Source of the DNA: Limnohabitans sp.
GTDB lineage: Bacteria > Pseudomonadota > Gammaproteobacteria > Burkholderiales > Burkholderiaceae_C
Direction of reading: 5' to 3'
DNA: 64,000 bases
Assembly: GCF_017848645.1 (NCBI RefSeq)
Contig: NZ_JAFEIF010000002.1
Location: forward strand, 35,056 to 99,055
In this document: positions 18,179 to 25,746 of the stretch, piece by piece
Position numbering within the stretch: position 1 is the stretch's first letter
How the letters are laid out: the number at the start of each line of letters is the position of its first letter
Notes under the pieces: model-generated
Seen by the model: only the letters and a program-made list of their open reading frames with translations
Told to the model about the DNA's origin: nothing
Databases searched by the model: none
Program-made: the position numbers and the translations under genes

Positions 18179-19594
18179 ATGACAACGATACATGCGATGG
18201 ACATCGGCCTTGTGGGCCTGGGCGTGATGGGGGAAAACCTCGCGCTGAACCTGGAGCGCAATGGCTTTTCGGTTGCGGGCTTTGACCTCGATGCCCTCAA
18301 GCGCGACAACTTTACACAACGCACCCAAGGCCTCCAGGCACAGGTCTGCGCCAGCTTGGCCGATTTGGTGGCCAGTCTGTCGGTGCCCCGGCGCGTCTGG
18401 CTGATGGTGCCCGCTGGCGCGGCCGTTGACCAGGTGCTGGCGCAGCTCACGCCCCTCATGTCCTCTGGTGATGTGCTGATCGATGGCGGCAACACGCTCT
18501 TCACCGACACCCAGCGGCGCATCGAGGCCCTGCGTGCATCGGGCATCTTGTATGTAGGCGCGGGGGTCAGTGGCGGCGAGGAGGGCGCTTTGCGGGGCCC
18601 GGCCCTCATGCCCGGCGGCTCGCCCGAGGCCTGGCAACTGGTCAAGCCCTTGCTGCAGGCCATTGCCGCCCATGCCGAAGACGGTCAGCCCTGCTGCGAG
18701 TGGATGGGGCCAGATGGCGCAGGCCATTTTGTGAAGATGGTGCACAACGGCATCGAATACGCCGACATGCAGATGATTTGTGAGACCTATGCCTTCATGC
18801 ACAAGCTGGGCTTGTCGGCGGCAGAAATGAGCGAGGTGTTCGCCACCTGGAACGAGGGTGAGCTGGGCAGCTACTTGATCGACATCACCGCGCAAATCCT
18901 TCGACGCACCGACCCCGAGACCGGTGCGCCTTTGGTCGACATGATTCTGGACACCGCCGAACAAAAAGGCACGGGCAAATGGACCAGCCAGGTGGCGCTG
19001 GATTTGGGCGTGCCTGCGCCCACCATTGCAGAGGCCGTGTTCGCCCGCACCCTGAGCGCCATCAAGACCGAGCGCGTGGCAGCCGCCCAGGTCTTGCACG
19101 GGCCTGATGATTCGCCCTGGCCTGAGCGCAGTGCGGTGTTGGCCCAGCTGCGCAGCGCCCTGATGGCCGCCAAGGTCTGCGCCTACGCCCAGGGCTTTGC
19201 CCTGTTGCGGGCCGCTGACCGCGAACACCAGTGGCAGCTGCCCATGGCCCAGGTGGCCCAAGTCTGGCGGGCCGGTTGCATCATCCGCGCCCACCTGCTC
19301 GAAGACATCCGCCGCGCCTATCAACATCAGGCCGATTTGCCCAATTTGCTGGTGGACCCGCACTTCGCCCGCGTCATGGCCGACAGCCAGCAAGACCTGC
19401 GTGAAGTCGTGGCCCAAGCTGCGCTGCATGGCGTGCCCATGCCCGCTTTCATGAGCGCCCTGGGTTATTACGACGCCTACCGCTCAGCGCGTTTGCCCGC
19501 CAACTTGCTGCAAGCCCAGCGCGATTATTTTGGAGCCCACACCTACCAGCGCACGGACCGTGCGGGCAAGTTCCATACGCGCTGGGGAGCTTGA
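18179..19594 (+). CDS. gnd: 6-phosphogluconate dehydrogenase, decarboxylating
   Basis: A 471-residue oxidative pentose-phosphate enzyme that converts 6-phosphogluconate and NADP+ to ribulose-5-phosphate, CO2 and NADPH. The dinucleotide motif is GLVGLGVMGENLALN (about residues 10-24). IDGGNTLFTD and GAGVSGGEEGALRGPALMPG are family segments, and the catalytic Lys/Asn lie in GAGHFVKMVHNGIEYADMQ. The length matches the long (dimeric) form. AAGGA at 18165-18169 lies nine bases before this ATG; a second Met six codons in is less well placed. Confidence 0.95.
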   Translation: MTTIHAMDIGLVGLGVMGENLALNLERNGFSVAGFDLDALKRDNFTQRTQGLQAQVCASLADLVASLSVPRRVWLMVPAGAAVDQVLAQLTPLMSSGDVLIDGGNTLFTDTQRRIEALRASGILYVGAGVSGGEEGALRGPALMPGGSPEAWQLVKPLLQAIAAHAEDGQPCCEWMGPDGAGHFVKMVHNGIEYADMQMICETYAFMHKLGLSAAEMSEVFATWNEGELGSYLIDITAQILRRTDPETGAPLVDMILDTAEQKGTGKWTSQVALDLGVPAPTIAEAVFARTLSAIKTERVAAAQVLHGPDDSPWPERSAVLAQLRSALMAAKVCAYAQGFALLRAADREHQWQLPMAQVAQVWRAGCIIRAHLLEDIRRAYQHQADLPNLLVDPHFARVMADSQQDLREVVAQAALHGVPMPAFMSALGYYDAYRSARLPANLLQAQRDYFGAHTYQRTDRAGKFHTRWGA

Positions 19595-19613
19595 AGCAAG
19601 GCGGCTAGCCCCC

Positions 19614-20783
19614 TCAAGCCAGCCAGCCCACGCGCTCCAAAGTCCAGACAAGACCCAACACCACGATGGCTGTCGAACCGCCTGCCACGACCACCCAGCG
19701 GTAAAAACGGGTGCGGCGCAACAGCCAGGCGATGGGCAAGAACACCAAAACGATGGCCAGCTGGCCCAGTTCTACGCCCACATTGAATCCGCCCAGGGCT
19801 GCGACCAGGGCGCTGGCGGGCAAGCCCAGATCCAGCAGCACGCTGGCAAAGCCAAAGCCGTGAACCAAGCCAAACACGAAGGCCAAGCGCCAGCGCTTGA
19901 GCGAGTTGATGCCCAGCAGATTGTTCAAGGCGGCCAGCACCACCGACAAGGCGATGGCCGGCTCCACCAGATCGGGCGGGGGCGTGAGCCACCCCAGGAT
20001 GGTCAAGCCCAGTGTGATGGAGTGCGCCACCGTGAAAGCCGTGACCACGGCCAGCACATCGATCAGCACAGGTCTGGCCTGCTGCGCTGCGGGCCACTGC
20101 GTGATCCGTTGGCGCGAGGGCTGCAAGGGTGCCAGCACCAACAGGCTGAGCAAAAAAACAATGTGGTCAATGCCGATCCAGATGTGCCACACCCCTTCGA
20201 CGATGTAGCGGCCGAACACCCGCCAAGCGCTGCTGTCGGCCTGGCTCAGCTGCGCCTCGGGGCGCTCGGGGCTGAGCAAGGCGCTGCTCTGAAAGCCCGG
20301 CAAATCCACCTTCAACAGGCCACGGTGCAAGCTGTCTTGATCAAACATCAGGCCATAGCGCAAGGTCAGAGGGGCACTCGAAAGATCCGAGATGCCGGGG
20401 CAATCGGGTGTCCACTGCGCACTCAGATAAGTCCCGTCGGCGTGTTCGCTGGCTTGCAGATCGGCCACGCCCAACTGGCATTTTTGGCCCGCCGCACTCA
20501 GCTGCAAACCCTGATCGAGCCAACGGCCCAGTTCAGCGCTGCGCATCTGGGTCTCGCCCCAGCTGACTTGGCCATCGCGGTCGGCATCCAGATCGAAGAT
20601 CAGGTCCACATCGCGCAGATGCAGGTCGGCACGCAAGGTCAGCCGCCCCTCTGGCGCGCTGAGCGTGAGATAACTGTTGCTGCTGGAATGCGCCAGAGCC
20701 GCGCCCGACCACAGCACAGCAGCCACAAAGGTCAACACACCGAGCAAGGCACGCCAGTGCTGGCGCATGGGTTGGCGGGTCAT
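19614..20783 (-). CDS. HupE/UreJ-family membrane protein with EF-hand loop
   Basis: A 389-residue protein with an N-terminal signal-like helix (residues 11-31), an exported domain of about 190 residues, and a C-terminal HupE/UreJ_2 membrane domain of six to seven helices. The membrane domain has the conserved WHIWIGIDHIVFLLSL and FGLVHGFGFA, with His and Asp in membrane segments as in metal permeases. The exported part contains a canonical 12-residue EF-hand loop at D66-E77 (DADRDGQVSWGE), with D66, D68, D70, G71 and E77 in place. The start at 20783 has AAGGAG upstream and overlaps the stop of the TPR gene (ATGA). A Met 30 codons earlier would lie deep inside that gene. HupE/UreJ proteins are linked to nickel uptake; here the substrate is unknown. 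Confidence 0.85.
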   Translation of the reverse strand: MTRQPMRQHWRALLGVLTFVAAVLWSGAALAHSSSNSYLTLSAPEGRLTLRADLHLRDVDLIFDLDADRDGQVSWGETQMRSAELGRWLDQGLQLSAAGQKCQLGVADLQASEHADGTYLSAQWTPDCPGISDLSSAPLTLRYGLMFDQDSLHRGLLKVDLPGFQSSALLSPERPEAQLSQADSSAWRVFGRYIVEGVWHIWIGIDHIVFLLSLLVLAPLQPSRQRITQWPAAQQARPVLIDVLAVVTAFTVAHSITLGLTILGWLTPPPDLVEPAIALSVVLAALNNLLGINSLKRWRLAFVFGLVHGFGFASVLLDLGLPASALVAALGGFNVGVELGQLAIVLVFLPIAWLLRRTRFYRWVVVAGGSTAIVVLGLVWTLERVGWLA

Positions 20784-22090
20784 GGGCGCTCCTTGGACCA
20801 GCTCGGGTGAGCCTTCAGCTGTAACAGGAGCGGGGCCAATTGCGGGTCGGTGTAGCTCGTAGTTTGCGCCCACTGGACCACCGGTTCGGCCGCCCGTGCC
20901 TGCTGGAGCGCGAGCGCGGCCTGGGCGAACAGCAGTGCGTCAGGTGGTTCCTTTTGCATTTGCCAGTTCTCGATGGACAAGGCCAGGCCGGCCGCCAGAT
21001 CTTGCCCATACGCAATTTGGTAAATCAGTTTGGGCCGTTCGATCAGTGATTCCTGGCGCAGCGCTTGCGATTGCAGGCGCGCCCCCATCTGCCCGGCCAA
21101 GGCCGCTTCATCCGGCGCTTTCAGCCCGCGACTGGCCATCAGGGCCTGCATCAACAAGGCATCGGTCAAGTTGGCGTTGAGCTTGGCCGAGTTGGCCGTG
21201 GCGACGGCTTTGGCCTGCTGAAACTGCCCCTGCTGGTTGAGCAAATCCGCCAAGGACAGCCTGAGCAAATGCGACTGGGGGTGGGCCTGCAGCAGCCGCT
21301 GCCAGACGGCGATGGCCCGATCGGGCTGATGGGCCACGCGGTGCGCCTCGCCCAGATGAAAGCCGATCCAGACTTGCGAGGCGGCATCTTGGTGATCGGG
21401 CGAGCGCATCGACGCGCTCAGCAATTGCACGGCAGTCAAGGCTTGTCCGGTTCGGTAAAGCAAAACAGCGCGGTAAATCTCGCCTTCTCTCGGGCCAAAG
21501 CGTCGCGCTATGTCTTCGGCGTCTTGGCGGGCAGCGCTCATGTTGGCTTGGAGCAAATGCAGGGCAAAGCGCCACGACCAGAACTCTGTACGCTCGGGGT
21601 TCAGGGCGATGGCCTGGTTGATGTCTTTCAAGCCACCATCGAAGTCGTGGAAACCCTGCTTGACCAAACCCCGCATGAAAAAACCATCGGCGGGCAGATC
21701 AGATGTCTGCCACCAAGGCATCAAAGCCGCCTTGGCCGAACCAAACCAGCGCAAATCGCCCTCATTGAAGCCCAAGCTGAACACGGCCCGGGCATAGGCC
21801 AGTGCTGCCTGCAAGTCTTGCGGTTGAGCTCGCCAAGCCTGGTCCAGAGCACGCAGCGAACTGGCGCTGCCCCCCGCCGTGTGCACCGAAGCGGCCAAAA
21901 CAACCGCCGAAGGTTGAGGCAAAAAACGCTCCTGCGCGGTGGCGCTCAAGCCTGTCAACACGAGCGAGGCGGCCATTGCGATGTGGCGGCAGTCACGCCA
22001 GTCATTGGAAAACGGTGCAGATTGAAAAGGCGACCCAAGCAAAGGGGTTTTGTCCATCTTGGGAGAGCTTTCAAGGAATGTGACTAGCAT
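20780..22090 (-). CDS. Exported tetratricopeptide-repeat protein coupled to HupE-like gene
   Basis: A protein of up to 436 residues with a hydrophobic stretch near residues 38-52 ending SATAQE, probably a signal peptide. Alpha-helical TPR-like repeats follow (for example LKDINQAIALNPERTEFWSW and IAVWQRLLQAHPQSHLLRLS). An alternative start is the Met at 22057, which shortens the N-terminus by 11 residues. Its stop overlaps the start of the HupE/UreJ-like gene by 4 bp, so the two are translated together and probably act together at the periplasmic face. No enzyme motif is seen. Confidence 0.75.
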   Translation of the reverse strand: MLVTFLESSPKMDKTPLLGSPFQSAPFSNDWRDCRHIAMAASLVLTGLSATAQERFLPQPSAVVLAASVHTAGGSASSLRALDQAWRAQPQDLQAALAYARAVFSLGFNEGDLRWFGSAKAALMPWWQTSDLPADGFFMRGLVKQGFHDFDGGLKDINQAIALNPERTEFWSWRFALHLLQANMSAARQDAEDIARRFGPREGEIYRAVLLYRTGQALTAVQLLSASMRSPDHQDAASQVWIGFHLGEAHRVAHQPDRAIAVWQRLLQAHPQSHLLRLSLADLLNQQGQFQQAKAVATANSAKLNANLTDALLMQALMASRGLKAPDEAALAGQMGARLQSQALRQESLIERPKLIYQIAYGQDLAAGLALSIENWQMQKEPPDALLFAQAALALQQARAAEPVVQWAQTTSYTDPQLAPLLLQLKAHPSWSKERP

Positions 22091-22162
22091 GGAGGTGTGT
22101 CTGAAACCGCAGACACTTGATTCTGAATCTTTTCGACAACCTCATTCCCAGAAGGTGTTTCT

Positions 22163-22315
22163 ATGAAAATCGTGATGACGGCTCTTGTTTCTGCTTTCAT
22201 GCTGATGTCCGCTCCCGCCTTCGCAGGCAGCCATGGCGGCGGCAAAATGGACGACAAAAAAGTTGACTGCTCGAAAAAAGAAAACGAGAAGAACCCCGCT
22301 TGCGTCAAGAAGTAA
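22163..22315 (+). CDS. Small exported Lys-rich protein with two cysteines (50 aa)
   Basis: A short gene with GAAGGTG upstream of the ATG and a textbook signal peptide (MKIVMTALVSAFMLMSAPAFA), leaving a mature peptide of about 29 residues. The mature part is charged and contains GSHGGGK plus two cysteines ten residues apart (DCSKKENEKNPACVKK), which could form a disulfide. A strong terminator follows 18 bp after the stop, which supports a real monocistronic gene. It is divergent from the TPR/HupE pair. The His-Gly-rich start and the two Cys could bind a metal, but no function is recognised. Confidence 0.7.
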   Translation: MKIVMTALVSAFMLMSAPAFAGSHGGGKMDDKKVDCSKKENEKNPACVKK

Positions 22316-22333
22316 TTTTTCTTGGCTCTGCGC

Positions 22334-22360
22334 AAAAACCCCTCTTGAGGGGTTTTTTTT
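22334..22360 (+). terminator. Rho-independent terminator
   Basis: A perfect hairpin AAACCCCTC-TT-GAGGGGTTT is followed by a run of eight T residues. It ends the small exported-protein transcript and insulates GAPDH. Confidence 0.92.
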
Positions 22361-22534
22361 CGCCTGTCTGCAAACCCATCTTATTCTTCCTGTCCAAGGT
22401 TACAAAACCAGAACAATTCAACCAGCCTACGGATTTGGTAACAAAATTTCACGATATCGCATAGGATGGTTACATACAAGGGCCACGCGTTGAGTGTGGC
22501 CATTGCTCAAATCCCCAACGAAAGTGAGACCCCC

Positions 22535-23533
22535 ATGACCACCAAAATCGGCATCAACGGATTTGGCCGCATCGGCCGCATGGTGCTGCGTGCAGCGGTG
22601 CAAAACTTCAAGGATGTCGAGATCGTCGGCATCAACGACCTGCTGGAGCCCGAGTACCTGGCCTATATGCTGGAGTACGACAGCGTGCATGGCCGCTTCC
22701 AGGGCACGCTGTCGGTCGAGGGCAGCACCCTGATCGTGAACGGCCAACGCATTCGCCTCACACAAGAGCGCGACCCGGCCAACCTGAAGTGGAACGAGGT
22801 GGGCGCGGACGTGGTGATCGAAGCGACAGGCTTGTTTCTGGACAAGGACAGCGCGGGCAAACACCTGAGCGCAGGCGCCAAAAAGGTGGTGATGTCGGCG
22901 CCGTCGAAAGACGACACGCCGATGTTTGTGTATGGGGTGAACCATGCGTCCTACGCGGGCCAGGCCATCATCAGCAACGCCAGCTGCACCACCAACGCGC
23001 TGGCCCCCATCACCAAAGTACTGAACGACAAATGGGGCATCAAGCGCGGCCTGATGACCACCGTGCACGCCACCACCGCGACCCAAAAAACCGTGGACGG
23101 CCCGAGCAACAAAGACTGGCGCGGGGGGCGCGGCATTCTGGAAAACATCATCCCCAGCAGCACGGGCGCAGCCAAGGCGGTGGGCGTGGTGATCCCCGAG
23201 ATCAAGGGCCGGCTCACAGGCGTGGCGGTGCGCGTGCCCACCAGCGATGTGTCGCTGGTGGATTTGACGGCCGAACTGAACAACCCAGCCACCTATGCCG
23301 AAATCTGCGCCGAGATGAAGGCGCAAAGTCAAGGGGCGCTCAAGGGGGTGTTGGGCTACACCGAGGCCAAGGTGGTGTCGACCGATTTCCGGGGCGAGGT
23401 GTGTACCAGCGTGTTCGACGCAGAGGCAGGCATGGCCCTCGACAGCACCTTCGTCAAGGTGATGGCTTGGTACGACAACGAGTGGGGCTACTCGAACAAG
23501 TGCCTGGAGATGGCGCGGGTGGTGGGGCGCTGA
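22535..23533 (+). CDS. gap: Glyceraldehyde-3-phosphate dehydrogenase, type I
   Basis: A 332-residue NAD-dependent GAPDH for glycolysis/gluconeogenesis. It has the N-terminal [17 protein letters not shown], the active-site [12 protein letters not shown] (Cys near residue 151), and [20 protein letters not shown]. It ends with [15 protein letters not shown]. The start at 22535 gives the normal family length; an earlier in-frame ATG at 22466 would add 23 unrelated residues. The leader from 22361 to 22534 holds the promoter, but no convincing -35/-10 pair was picked out. Confidence 0.96.
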   Translation: MTTKIGINGFGRIGRMVLRAAVQNFKDVEIVGINDLLEPEYLAYMLEYDSVHGRFQGTLSVEGSTLIVNGQRIRLTQERDPANLKWNEVGADVVIEATGLFLDKDSAGKHLSAGAKKVVMSAPSKDDTPMFVYGVNHASYAGQAIISNASCTTNALAPITKVLNDKWGIKRGLMTTVHATTATQKTVDGPSNKDWRGGRGILENIIPSSTGAAKAVGVVIPEIKGRLTGVAVRVPTSDVSLVDLTAELNNPATYAEICAEMKAQSQGALKGVLGYTEAKVVSTDFRGEVCTSVFDAEAGMALDSTFVKVMAWYDNEWGYSNKCLEMARVVGR

Positions 23534-23634
23534 GCAAGCTCATGGGCATGGAGGCAAGCGGGTAAATGCTGTCTTGACAGCTTGGTGCGCCCCGCACAAA
23601 GTGGGCGGCTGTTCTTTTGAAGGCTCGCCTGCCC

Positions 23635-25569
23635 ATGAACACCTCTCAGCACGAACACATTGCCCAAGTGGTCCATGTCGCCACCTACGGCACAAACGCT
23701 GCGGCACCGCGCCATGAGCAGCTGATACGCGACTCCTGGTTTCGCTGTGTGCACGAGCACCAGCTGGACCCCACCCGCATGCAGGAAGCCATCATCTTGC
23801 CGCACACGCGCTTGCGTGAGCACCAGGACCAGATGGAAGCGTTTTTGCACATCGCGCGGCATGGCCTGGAGTCGCTCTATGCCAAAGTCGCGGGCCTCGG
23901 TTATGTGGTGTTGCTCACCGATGCCAAGGGCGTGACGGTGGATTTTCTGGGCGATCTGGTGTTCGAGCCCAGCTTGCGCAAGGCGGGGCTGTACCTGGGG
24001 GCCGACTGGAGCGAGCAGCATGCAGGCACTTGTGGCGTGGGCACTTGCATCAACACCGGGCAGGCGCTCACGGTGCATTTGGACGACCACTTCGATGCCA
24101 CGCACATTCCACTGACCTGCACCTCGGCGCCCGTGTATGACAGCCGCGGCCAGCTCAGCGCCGTGCTGGACATCTCGCAACTGAGCTCGGCCCAGCCCAA
24201 GGCGAGCCAGCACCTGGCCTTGCAGCTGGTGCAGATGTACGCGCACGACATCGAGAACGCCGCTTTTTTGTACCGACATCGCCGCGACTGGATTTTGCGC
24301 TTGTCCAGTGCGCCGCAGTTTCTGGATGTGCAGCCCGAGTACCTGCTGGCGCTGGACACGCAGGGCCGCGTGGTGGGTCACAACCGCCGCGCTCAGCTGG
24401 GTTTGCAAACTGACCCGATGCAGCCCCTGCTCGGGACGCGTTTTGAGCGATTGTTTGAATTGCCCTTTGCCGATTTGGGGCGTTATGTGCAAACGCGCCC
24501 CTCGGACCAGCGCGCGGTATTGCACGCTGGCGGGCGGCAATTGCTGTTTTTGTCAGCCACCCCGCCGCCCAAACAGCCCGCCAGCCAGAGCCTGCGCGAG
24601 ACAGCGGTACCACCCGCCTTGGCGGCCCTGTCTGCAGGAGACCCGTCCTTGGATCGGCAAATCGAGCGCGTGGCGCGGCTGGTCAACTCGCCCATCAGCT
24701 TGCTGATCACGGGTGAGACCGGCTCGGGCAAGGAATACTTTGCCAAGGCCGTGCATGCCAGCAGCGAGCGCAGGCAGCGGCCCTTTGTGGCGGTCAACTG
24801 CGCCGCGATTCCCGAGACCCTGATCGAGAGCGAGCTGTTCGGGCATTTGCCCGGCAGCTTCTCGGGCGCTTCGCCCAAGGGCAAACGGGGGCTCATTCCA
24901 GAGGCCGATGGGGGCACCTTGTTTCTGGACGAAATCGGGGACATGCCGCTGGCCTTGCAGGCCCGGCTGCTGCGTGTGCTGTCCGAGCGCGAAGTCTTGC
25001 CCGTGGGGGCCACGCGGGCGGTGCCGGTCAATGTGCGGGTGATCGCGGCCACCCATGCGCCTCTGGAGACCTGGGTGCGGGCCGGGCGTTTTCGGGACGA
25101 CCTGTATTACCGCCTGAATGGGGCGCACATCACGCTGCCGCCCTTGCGTGAGCGATCCGATCTGAGCGCCATGATTGACCGTCTGCTGCAGGGGCGAACG
25201 CTGGCCCCCGAAGCTCGGCAGCGCCTCTTGCAGCACCGCTGGCCAGGCAACCTGCGTGAACTGCGCAATGTGCTCGATTACGCCAGCAGCATGGGGCGTC
25301 ATGACCCGATCGGGCTGGAGGACTTGCCGGAGCTGCTGGGCAGCGAAGTGATCAAGCCGGTTGTGTCCCTTGGTACCGCGCAGCCTTTGCCAGCAGGCGA
25401 TGACGCCGCTTTGTTGCACGCGCTGCGCCAAGCGCAGTGGAACGTGAGCGCCGTGGCCCGCGAGTTGAAGCTGTCGCGCATGACGCTGTACCGGCGCATG
25501 AAGCGTTCAGGCATCGTGGCACCGCATCGGCAAGCTGACGGATCGGTGGGTGATGGGGCGAGTCTGTGA
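23635..25569 (+). CDS. Sigma54-dependent transcriptional activator, AcoR-like
   Basis: A 644-residue enhancer-binding protein. The N-terminal half holds a GAF-like sensor (about 60-220) and a PAS-like segment. The central AAA+ domain has Walker A GETGSGKE (about 359-366) and Walker B GGTLFLDEIGDMPL. The C-terminal Fis-type HTH is NVSAVARELKLSRMTLYRRM. The sigma54-contact loop reads GSFSGA at 407-412 instead of the usual GAFTGA. Sigma54 promoter and repeat sites just downstream point to the adjacent monooxygenase as target. A perfect TTGACA (23574-23579) lies upstream, but its -10 is weak. The ATG at 23635 is preferred over an upstream TTG. Confidence 0.9.
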   Translation: MNTSQHEHIAQVVHVATYGTNAAAPRHEQLIRDSWFRCVHEHQLDPTRMQEAIILPHTRLREHQDQMEAFLHIARHGLESLYAKVAGLGYVVLLTDAKGVTVDFLGDLVFEPSLRKAGLYLGADWSEQHAGTCGVGTCINTGQALTVHLDDHFDATHIPLTCTSAPVYDSRGQLSAVLDISQLSSAQPKASQHLALQLVQMYAHDIENAAFLYRHRRDWILRLSSAPQFLDVQPEYLLALDTQGRVVGHNRRAQLGLQTDPMQPLLGTRFERLFELPFADLGRYVQTRPSDQRAVLHAGGRQLLFLSATPPPKQPASQSLRETAVPPALAALSAGDPSLDRQIERVARLVNSPISLLITGETGSGKEYFAKAVHASSERRQRPFVAVNCAAIPETLIESELFGHLPGSFSGASPKGKRGLIPEADGGTLFLDEIGDMPLALQARLLRVLSEREVLPVGATRAVPVNVRVIAATHAPLETWVRAGRFRDDLYYRLNGAHITLPPLRERSDLSAMIDRLLQGRTLAPEARQRLLQHRWPGNLRELRNVLDYASSMGRHDPIGLEDLPELLGSEVIKPVVSLGTAQPLPAGDDAALLHALRQAQWNVSAVARELKLSRMTLYRRMKRSGIVAPHRQADGSVGDGASL

Positions 25570-25612
25570 CACCTGTCACAGGGTGGGTGTGACACCTGAC
25601 GCGCTGTGACAT
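25565..25612. promoter_or_regulatory. Upstream activator sites: three TGTGACA repeats
   Basis: A perfect 16-base palindrome TGTGACACCTGTCACA lies at 25565-25580 and includes the stop codon of the activator gene. Further copies are TGTGACACCTGAC at 25588-25600 and TGTGACAT at 25605-25612. They sit about 70-115 bp upstream of a -24/-12 promoter, the usual spacing for sigma54 activators. The AcoR-like protein encoded immediately upstream is the likely binder (inference). Confidence 0.75.
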
Positions 25613-25679
25613 CCGGGAAGACCCCCGTGCCATCTGGGATTGTTGAGCTCTGACAAGGACTTGCGTGTGCTGAACGGGC

Positions 25680-25695
25680 TGGCACGGCACTTGAT
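25680..25695 (+). promoter_or_regulatory. Sigma54 (-24/-12) promoter of the flavin monooxygenase
   Basis: The sequence TGGCACGGCACTTGAT matches the TGGCACG-N4-TTGC consensus with exact spacing between the -24 GG (25681-25682) and the -12 element. The only departure is A for C in TTGC. Transcription would begin near 25706, about 40 bp before the ATG. Confidence 0.75.
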
Positions 25696-25746
25696 TGACC
25701 CACAGACCGCGCCATGTCGTGTGCGGCACAACCAGGAGAGAAACCC

